64,000 nucleotides of DNA from Polyangiaceae bacterium. Its GTDB lineage: Bacteria > Myxococcota_A > Polyangia > Polyangiales > Polyangiaceae. Of this stretch, positions 58,468 to 64,000 are shown piece after piece. Numbering within the stretch: position 1 is the stretch's first letter; each line of letters starts with the position of its first letter. A program made the translations under genes and the position numbers. The notes beneath the pieces are model-generated. The model saw nothing but the letters and a program-made list of their open reading frames with translations. It ran no database searches and had not been told where the DNA came from. The DNA is taken from contig JADJYE010000006.1 in the NCBI GenBank assembly GCA_016719945.1, positions 323,501-387,500 of the forward strand. The letters are read 5' to 3'.

Positions 58468-59505
58468 TCAGGCCGTCCGCTCGCCGCGCATGAAGGCGCC
58501 GAACGTCGTCACGTCCTCTCGTGAGCCGAGCACGAGGGCGGTTCGCTGGTGGAGCTTCTTCGGCTCGATATCGAGGATCCGGTCGCTGCCGTTGGTCGCC
58601 ATGCCGCCCGCAGCCTCGAACAAGAACGCGAAGGGGTTCGCCTCGTACAAGAGCCGCAGCTTTCCATCGGGGCTCTTCTTGTCTGCGGGGTACGCGAAGA
58701 TGCCGCCCTTGAGCAGGGTGCGGTGCGCGTCGGCGACCAGCGTCCCCACGTAGCGCGCCCCATAGGGCCGGCTCGTGGCCTTGTCCTCCGCCTTGATCCA
58801 CTCGGCCCAGCGCTTGACCGGCTCACCCCAGCGGCAGGCGTTGCCCTCGTTGATGGAGAACGTCGAGCCGCGCTCGGGCGTGCGGATGTTCTCGTGGCTG
58901 AGAAAGAACTCCCCCACCGTCGGATCGTAGGTGAAGCCGTGGACCCCGCGCTCCCGCCCGGTGGACAGCACCAGCATCGTCGACGAGCCGTAGATGACGT
59001 AGCCCGCGGCCGCCAGCTCGCGGCCCGGCTTGAGGAAGTCCGCCTCGCTGACGGCTCCTTCGCCCTCGCGACGCATCACGCCGAAGATGGTGCCGATGCT
59101 GATGTTGACGTCGATGTTGGAGGACCCGTCGAGCGGGTCGAACATGACGACGTAGCGCGCGCGCCGGTCGTTCGTCATGTGCTGGATCTCGTCAAGCTCC
59201 TCGCTCGCGACGGCGGCGCAGTGCCCGCGTCGCCCGAGGGTGGTGATCAAGGTCTCGTTGGCGAGCTCGTCGAGCTTCATCACCTGCTCGCCTTGAACGT
59301 TCACCTCGCCGGTGTACCCGAGCACGTTGGCGAGCCCCGCGCGCCTGACCTGGCTGGTGACGAGCTTGGCCGCGAAGCTGATCTGGTTGAGCAGCGACGT
59401 GAACGTCCCCGTGGCCGCCGGCGTCCCGAACATGCCTTCCATGATGAAGGTCTCGAGGGTCATCCCCGCTCGAACCGCCTGCGCACCGCTCGCGTGGTCG
59501 CTCAT
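58468..59505 (-). CDS. fbp: class I fructose-1,6-bisphosphatase
   Basis: Hydrolyses fructose-1,6-bisphosphate to fructose-6-phosphate, the irreversible step of gluconeogenesis. The 345-residue protein shows TLETFIMEGMFGTPA, ASEELDEIQH, the metal motif DPLDGSSNID (123-132), GTIFGVMRREGEGA, YVIYGSSTMLVLSTG, SHENIRTPERGSTFSIN, GTLVADAHRTLLKGGIFAYP and LLYEANPFAFLFEAAGG: the family core. ATG 59505 start. Divergent from fba with a ~170-bp spacer. A hypothetical gene follows 3 bp downstream. Confidence 0.97.
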   Translation of the reverse strand: MSDHASGAQAVRAGMTLETFIMEGMFGTPAATGTFTSLLNQISFAAKLVTSQVRRAGLANVLGYTGEVNVQGEQVMKLDELANETLITTLGRRGHCAAVASEELDEIQHMTNDRRARYVVMFDPLDGSSNIDVNISIGTIFGVMRREGEGAVSEADFLKPGRELAAAGYVIYGSSTMLVLSTGRERGVHGFTYDPTVGEFFLSHENIRTPERGSTFSINEGNACRWGEPVKRWAEWIKAEDKATSRPYGARYVGTLVADAHRTLLKGGIFAYPADKKSPDGKLRLLYEANPFAFLFEAAGGMATNGSDRILDIEPKKLHQRTALVLGSREDVTTFGAFMRGERTA

Positions 59506-59664
59506 GGTCTCGAGTTACCACGGGCCCCAGCAGGCCGGGAGCGCCCGCTCGCCACCGGGCTCGACACGCCGCGCAAGGACGGAACAGCCTTCCGCTCTCG
59601 AGCCCCCAAGGCTAAGACGCCCGCCTCGCTCGCCGCGCAGATATCGCGCCGCTCGCGCCCACCG

Positions 59665-59668
59665 TGGA
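59665..59668 (+). promoter_or_regulatory. Shine-Dalgarno GGAG deciding the fba start
   Basis: GGAG lies 7 bases before ATG 59676, which favours that start over GTG 59664, the upstream alternative that would place GGAG inside the coding region. Confidence 0.6.
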
Positions 59669-59675
59669 GACAGAC

Positions 59676-60599
59676 ATGCCCGTCACCGACCGCGTCAAAC
59701 AGATCCTCTCCTGGTACCCGTCCGACAACCCCGGGACCCTGACGAACCTCTATCGCCTGCTCAACACCGGCACGCTGGCGGGCACGGGCAAGCTCGTGAT
59801 CCTGCCCGTCGACCAAGGCTTCGAGCACGGTCCGCTGCGGTCCTTCGGCCCGAACCCGCCCTCGCAAGACCCCGAGTACCACGTGCAGCTCGCGATCGAC
59901 TCGGGCTGCAACGCGTACGCCGCGCCGCTCGGTCAGCTGGAGGCCGTCGCCGGCAAATTCGCCGGGCAGATGCCGCTGATCCTCAAGCTCAACAACAGCG
60001 ACACGCTCGCCAAGGTCGACCAGCCATGCTCCGCCCTCACGGCCACCGTCGAGGACGCGCTCCGCCTCGGCTGCGTCGGCATCGGCTACACGATTTACCC
60101 GGGCAGCGGCCAGCGCAACCGCATGTATCAAGACCTCCGCGACCTCACGATCGAGTCCAAGCGCAAGGGCCTGGCGGTCATCGTGTGGAGCTACCCGCGC
60201 GGCGCAGGGCTCTCGAAGGCCGGCGAGACCGGCATCGACATCTGCTGCTACGCCTCGCACATCGCCGCCCAGCTCGGCGCGCACATCGTCAAGGTCAAGC
60301 CGCCGTCGGCGCACGTCGAGCAGGAAGAGTCGAAGAAGGTCTACGAGAAGTACCCGACCAAGCTCGACACGCTCTCCGATCGCACCCGGCACGTGATCGA
60401 GAACACCTTCGGTGGCAAGCGCGTGGTGATCTTCTCCGGCGGCGAAGCCAAGGGCGCGGACGCGGTCCTCGACGAGGTCCGGGAGATGGCGAAGGGCGGG
60501 TCGTTCGGCTCCATCATGGGCCGCAACGCGTTCCAGCGCCCCCGCGCCGAGGCGCTCAAGCTCCTCGCCGACGTGATGGCGGTCTTCAAGAGCGCTTGA
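59676..60599 (+). CDS. class I fructose-bisphosphate aldolase (DhnA/FbaB type)
   Basis: Reversibly condenses dihydroxyacetone phosphate and glyceraldehyde-3-phosphate. The 307-residue protein has VILPVDQGFEHGPLRSFGPN, LILKLNNSD, GIGYTIYPGSG, VIVWSYPRGAGLSK, the Schiff-base region HIVKVKPPSAH (Lys206/208), RVVIFSGGEAKGADAVL and GSIMGRNAFQRPRAEAL, as in DhnA-type (archaeal-like, FbaB) aldolases. Divergent from fbp, which fits a shared role in gluconeogenesis. Confidence 0.95.
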   Translation: MPVTDRVKQILSWYPSDNPGTLTNLYRLLNTGTLAGTGKLVILPVDQGFEHGPLRSFGPNPPSQDPEYHVQLAIDSGCNAYAAPLGQLEAVAGKFAGQMPLILKLNNSDTLAKVDQPCSALTATVEDALRLGCVGIGYTIYPGSGQRNRMYQDLRDLTIESKRKGLAVIVWSYPRGAGLSKAGETGIDICCYASHIAAQLGAHIVKVKPPSAHVEQEESKKVYEKYPTKLDTLSDRTRHVIENTFGGKRVVIFSGGEAKGADAVLDEVREMAKGGSFGSIMGRNAFQRPRAEALKLLADVMAVFKSA

Positions 60600-60805
60600 G
60601 CGCGTCCAGGGCGGCCCATCGCCCGACGAGCCGCCTCGTGGGGGGCGACTCGCGCGGCCGCCGCGCTCGCCGCGGTCGGGATGGCGCGGGAGCCATCCGC
60701 CATGCTTAGATGCGCGAGCGTCGGGCGACGCGCGCTCGCGCGGCGCGGTCCCGGGCCGCCCCGCGAGCGGTCCGGCCGGCGCGTGGACCTCGAGGAGTCT
60801 CGTTC

Positions 60806-62317
60806 ATGACCATGAAAGTCTCGCTCTCCGCTTCCGACCCCCTCAGCGTGGCGACCGACGTGGCCGTCATCGGCATCGTGGAGGGCGCGTCGCCCAAGGC
60901 GGGCGCGCTGGCCGCGCTGTCCAAGGCGCTGGGGCCCGTCGTCGCCCGCACGCTCAAGCGGGAGGACTTCACCGGGAAGAAGGACCAGAGCGTGGAGCTC
61001 GCCACCAACGGCCAGCTCAAGGCGGGGCGCGTGGTGCTGATGGGCCTGGGGCAGGGGCCCGTGACCGAGGCGCAGGTCCGGACGATGGCGGCCAAGGCCG
61101 CGCGGATGGCGCAGGGAACGAAGGCGACCTCGCTCGTGCTCGAGGTCCCCTACGGCGTGCCATCGCAGACCGGCGCCGGGGCAGGGGAGCGAGCGGCCTC
61201 CGAAGGCGTGGTTCTCGGTGGGTACCGCTTCACCCGCTACCTCACCGGAGATCGCCTCCCCAAGTCGAGCCTCGAGCGCGTCACGCTCGTGACCACGGGC
61301 CGCGTCACCAAGGAGACGCGGGCCGCGGTAGAGGTCGGTCAGCGCGTCGCGGAGGCGATCAACCTCGCGCGGGACTTGGTCAACGAGCCGCCCAACGAGC
61401 TCTACCCCGAGGCGCTGGCGAAGCTCTGTCACGACATGTCGAAGGACCGCGGGCTGAAGTGCACAGTGCTCGACAAGGCGGCGCTCACGAAGCGGGGCTT
61501 CAAGCTCCTGCTGGCCGTGGCGCAGGGCAGCGCCCGCGAGCCCCGCCTCATCCACATGGTCTACACGCCCGCCGACGCGAAGCCGAAGAAGAAGCTCGTC
61601 TTCGTCGGCAAGGGCCTCACGTTCGACTCCGGCGGCCTGTGCATCAAGCCCGCGCAGGGCATGGAAGACATGAAGGGCGATATGGGCGGTGCGGCGAACG
61701 TCGTCGCGCTCATGGCCGCCCTGAGCGTGCTCAAGCCCCCGGTCGAGGTCCACGGCCTGATCGGCTCCGTCGAGAACATGCCCGACGGCAACGCGTACCG
61801 GCCCGGGGACATCTTCGGCTCGCTCGACGGCAAGTTCGTCGAGATCATCAACACCGACGCCGAAGGGCGTCTGGTGCTGGCCGACGTCCTGGCGTACGGG
61901 CGCGAGCTGAAGCCCGATCTGATGGTCGACAACGCGACTTTGACAGGCGCGTGCATCGTGGCCCTCGGAATGCTGACCAGCGGCTTCTACACCAGCCAAG
62001 ATGAGCTCGCCGAGAAGATGAAGCGCGCCGCGGCCGACGCCGGCGAGTCCATGTGGCACCTGCCGCTGCTCGACGAGCTTCGCGACGGCCTGAAGAGCGA
62101 CTGGGCCGACCTCAAGCACACCGCCGACCGCTGGGGTGGGTCCATCACCGCGGCCCTGTTCCTGCGCGAGTTCGTCGGCCAGACGCCCTGGGTGCACGTG
62201 GACATCGCGGGTCCCTCGATGGCTCAGCGCGCCTATGGCATCCACCCCAAGGGTGGCACCGGCCACGGGGTGCTCACGTTCCTCAAGCTGATCGAGTCGC
62301 TCGTCCACGAGGTCTGA
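60806..62317 (+). CDS. pepA: leucyl aminopeptidase (M17)
   Basis: Cytosolic two-metal aminopeptidase that removes N-terminal residues. The 503-residue protein has the M17 signature NTDAEGRLVLADVL at ~349-362, the metal/catalytic region KGLTFDSGGLCIKP, MKGDMGGAANVV, LVNEPPNELYPEAL and GSITAALFLREFVG with WVHVDIAGPS. ATG 60806 follows GAGGAG at 60792-60797. Some PepA proteins also bind DNA; that cannot be told here. A membrane protein gene follows after 6 bp. Confidence 0.96.
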   Translation: MTMKVSLSASDPLSVATDVAVIGIVEGASPKAGALAALSKALGPVVARTLKREDFTGKKDQSVELATNGQLKAGRVVLMGLGQGPVTEAQVRTMAAKAARMAQGTKATSLVLEVPYGVPSQTGAGAGERAASEGVVLGGYRFTRYLTGDRLPKSSLERVTLVTTGRVTKETRAAVEVGQRVAEAINLARDLVNEPPNELYPEALAKLCHDMSKDRGLKCTVLDKAALTKRGFKLLLAVAQGSAREPRLIHMVYTPADAKPKKKLVFVGKGLTFDSGGLCIKPAQGMEDMKGDMGGAANVVALMAALSVLKPPVEVHGLIGSVENMPDGNAYRPGDIFGSLDGKFVEIINTDAEGRLVLADVLAYGRELKPDLMVDNATLTGACIVALGMLTSGFYTSQDELAEKMKRAAADAGESMWHLPLLDELRDGLKSDWADLKHTADRWGGSITAALFLREFVGQTPWVHVDIAGPSMAQRAYGIHPKGGTGHGVLTFLKLIESLVHEV

Positions 62318-62323
62318 GCCGCG

Positions 62324-63124
62324 GTGCCGGGCCCGAACGAAGCGCCCCCTGCGGGGCCGGGGACCCTCGAGGCGGCGGCTCGTGCCGTTCCGCGTGAGGG
62401 GCCGCGGGTCGGGCCCGACGCCGCGCCAGAGAAGGGCGCGAGCTCGGCGCTGCTCCAGGCCGGCGTCGCTCAGCGGATCGCCTGCGCGGCGTTCGCTTGG
62501 GCCGCGACCGTCGCGCCGTTCATGCTGGCGCGCAGCACCTCATGGGCGGCTCGCGCGGCCGCGGTGCTGGCGCTCGTCGCGGGGGTGGCTGGGCCGCTTT
62601 GGGTCCCGACGCGCCGTCGCATCGGCAGACACCTGGGGATCTCCGCCTTCTTGACGCTCACCGCCCTGAGCTGGGTGCTCTTGCGCGGCGCCCTCGCGGT
62701 CGAGCGGCTCGACCCGATCCTGGCGACGATCGGCTCGCTCTCCTGGGGACTGTTCGCCTTCTCGTGGGGCGAGCCCTGGTGGGTTCGCCAGGAGGCGCAG
62801 ACCGAAGATGCCAGCCCGATCCTGCGGGCGCGTGCGGAGCTGCCGCCGTACGCCGTCCCGATCGCGGCTGTGGGCGTCGTCTCCTCACTCCTGCTGATGG
62901 GGCTCGCCTGGCACGTGCGGGAGCCTTCGAGGGCGCTGTTCGCCCAGGCCGCCGCCATCGGGGTGGGCGTGGCCCTCGTCAGCGTCGCGGCCCACATCGC
63001 GATCGGTCGCAACAAAGTGCGGCAGACGTCGCCGGCGATGCCGCGGGCCGGCCGGCGCGCGCTCGTGGCCCTCGTGGTCGCGGCCGTGATCGGCGGCGCC
63101 ATGCTGATCTTGCGCTCTCGCTGA
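62324..63124 (+). CDS. membrane protein, hypothetical
   Basis: A 266-residue protein from GTG 62324: ~50-residue Pro/Ala-rich cytoplasmic N-terminus, then about six hydrophobic segments (AFAWAATVAPFMLA, AVLALVAGVAGPLWV, ISAFLTLTALSWVLL, VPIAAVGVVSSLLLMGLA, AAIGVGVALVSVAAHIAI, ALVALVVAAVIGGAMLIL). No transporter motif is visible. It follows pepA by 6 bp, suggesting one transcript. Confidence 0.75.
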   Translation: MPGPNEAPPAGPGTLEAAARAVPREGPRVGPDAAPEKGASSALLQAGVAQRIACAAFAWAATVAPFMLARSTSWAARAAAVLALVAGVAGPLWVPTRRRIGRHLGISAFLTLTALSWVLLRGALAVERLDPILATIGSLSWGLFAFSWGEPWWVRQEAQTEDASPILRARAELPPYAVPIAAVGVVSSLLLMGLAWHVREPSRALFAQAAAIGVGVALVSVAAHIAIGRNKVRQTSPAMPRAGRRALVALVVAAVIGGAMLILRSR

Positions 63125-63177
63125 AGGCTCCCAGCAAGGTTTCGATCCAGGCGACGATTGGCTATCGTACCGGTCCC

Positions 63178-63360
63178 TTGGCCCGAGCGATCGACGTCCT
63201 CGCCATCGTGCTGTTCCTCGTAGCCGCGAGCGCCTTCGCCTTCGGGCTCAAGGCGCTCTCGGATCTCGAAGACTTTCGCGCGCTCTATCTGTTGATCGTC
63301 GGGGCGCTCGCGCTCAGGGCCAGCACCGAGATGCTCCGCCCGAGGAGCGGCTCGACGTGA
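63178..63360 (+). CDS. small membrane protein
   Basis: A ~60-residue protein: one membrane segment (AIDVLAIVLFLVAASAFAFG) and a second hydrophobic stretch (LYLLIVGALALRAS). The frame is open upstream without ATG, GTG or TTG until TTG 63178, so the start is uncertain; no ribosome-binding site is obvious. Its stop overlaps the GTG of the parvulin-like gene (GTGA), which supports translation of this frame. Confidence 0.5.
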   Translation: MARAIDVLAIVLFLVAASAFAFGLKALSDLEDFRALYLLIVGALALRASTEMLRPRSGST

Positions 63361-64000
63361 GTGGCCGCCGCGCACGGCTCGGCGCGCGCGGTCTTGGGGG
63401 CGTCGCGGGCTCGCTGGGCGCGCTCATCCTCGCGTCATGCTCCGACCCCGCTCCCCCGCCAGCGCGCGCCAAGCTCGAGGGCGCCACGGTCGCGCGGGTC
63501 GGCGACGAGGTCATCACGAGCGACATGGTCTCCGCCATCGCTCGAGCGCAAGGGGTCCCCGTCGAAGACGCGCTGAACCTCGCGATCTTCGACGCGCTCG
63601 CCGCGAACGAGGCTCGCGCCTCCGGCTTGGAAGCGCGCGAGCGGCGTCGCCTGAGCGGCGCCCTCGCCCGCGTCTTGGTCGAGGACCTCGCCGCCGAGGC
63701 GCGAGCGCTTGGCCCGCCGACCGACGCCGAGGTCGAGGAGCTCACCGCGCAGCGATGGATCGATGTCGCGAGGCCCGAGGGGATCATGGCCGTCCACGCC
63801 GTCATCCCCATCCCCAAGGACGCCGATCCCGCGCTCGTCGAGCGGGCGACCAGCCTCGCCAAGAACGTCCAGAAGGCGGTGGCGCCGGCCGTCGAGCGTG
63901 CTTCACAGACGCAGGCTCCGGACAATCTCCCGCGCAGGGGCCTCAAGCCACCCTTCGACCCCGCGCGCGAAGAGTTCCTGAAGCTCGCCGCTCAGGTTCG
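63357..64000 (+). CDS. SurA/parvulin-like lipoprotein (N-terminal part; runs off the window)
   Basis: From GTG 63357: a lipoprotein signal (GSLGALILASC, Cys near residue 28), then a SurA-N-like helical domain (ATVARVGDEVITSDMVSAIA, DALNLAIFDALAANEARASG, RVLVEDLAAEARALGPPTDA) and the start of a peptidyl-prolyl isomerase-type region (MAVHAVIPIPKDADPAL). Periplasmic chaperone/PPIase of the parvulin family is the best guess. The gene is open at the right edge, so catalytic domain presence cannot be checked. Confidence 0.78.
   Translation, partial: MSGRRARLGARGLGGVAGSLGALILASCSDPAPPPARAKLEGATVARVGDEVITSDMVSAIARAQGVPVEDALNLAIFDALAANEARASGLEARERRRLSGALARVLVEDLAAEARALGPPTDAEVEELTAQRWIDVARPEGIMAVHAVIPIPKDADPALVERATSLAKNVQKAVAPAVERASQTQAPDNLPRRGLKPPFDPAREEFLKLAAQV

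Noticed and set aside
60679..60698. GGATGGC/GCCATCC hairpin as terminator after fba
   Set aside because: Only 7 bp with no T-run, about 80 bp past the stop; too weak to call.

Overview
The window is very GC-rich, densely coded DNA that reads as a chromosomal segment of a Myxococcota bacterium, probably of the Polyangia (Sorangium/Polyangium relatives). This is inference from gene content: two large eukaryote-type Ser/Thr kinases, many lipoproteins with Gly/Ser- or Pro-rich linkers, a MYXO-CTERM C-terminal sorting signal, an NtrC-type regulator, an HD-GYP response regulator, a PilT-like ATPase and frequent GTG/TTG starts with 4-bp stop/start overlaps. No phage, CRISPR array or plasmid functions were seen.

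Layout. 1-8.3 kb: ABC ATPase (cut by the left edge), alpha/beta hydrolase, aspartate kinase lysC, a 1148-residue kinase/ATPase/TPR protein, an exported protein and a DUF4846 lipoprotein. 8.3-11.5 kb is the only accessory-looking part: a 731-bp gene-free stretch with strong palindromes, an orphan gene, then a scar holding a broken IS5-type transposase, the first 52 codons of a four-helix-bundle protein and the last ~52 codons of a catalase-peroxidase (katG). 11.5-16.2 kb: a four-gene minus-strand cluster with lipB and an HD-GYP regulator. 16.2-22.2 kb: PEGA-like protein, matrixin protease, cyaY, an orphan adenine methylase, a coiled-coil lipoprotein, tRNA-Arg(UCU), DUF1993 and TetR. 22.2-28.1 kb: a compact minus-strand envelope cluster (lipoprotein, MYXO-CTERM lytic-transglycosylase-like protein, small protein, two-component system, then uppS). 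28.2-31.5 kb: a BtaA-like enzyme, a lipoprotein coupled to a collagen-like protein, and a membrane-anchored protein. 31.5-38.7 kb: thioredoxin-like lipoprotein, NtrC regulator, formylglycine-generating-enzyme-like protein, thiD, an ABC-like locus with a degenerate ATPase, and a YceI-like protein. 38.8-43 kb: DUF362 protein, small genes, smpB, PilT-like ATPase. 43-48.4 kb: a double-length uvrA encoding two tandem UvrA units. 48.4-57.8 kb: SirB1-like protein, Pro-rich membrane protein, Ser/Thr kinase, nadC-birA, exported hydrolase-like protein, queE, fabH and a LamG-like lipoprotein. 57.8-64 kb: fbp and fba in divergent orientation, a leucyl aminopeptidase, two membrane proteins and the start of a parvulin/SurA-like lipoprotein.

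A recurrent feature is that otherwise well-conserved genes (thioredoxin-like, formylglycine-generating-enzyme-like, PilT-like, uvrA, LamG lipoprotein) are each broken by what looks like a one-base indel, in at least three cases inside a short G/C run. This points more to residual assembly indels than to true gene decay; the IS5/four-helix/katG scar, in contrast, looks like real decay.

The most interesting items are the tandem double UvrA, the ABC-like locus whose ATPase has lost its Walker A lysine, the envelope cluster that couples a two-component system to a surface-sorted lytic transglycosylase, the lipoprotein/collagen-like pair, and the gene graveyard at 10.1-11.5 kb.
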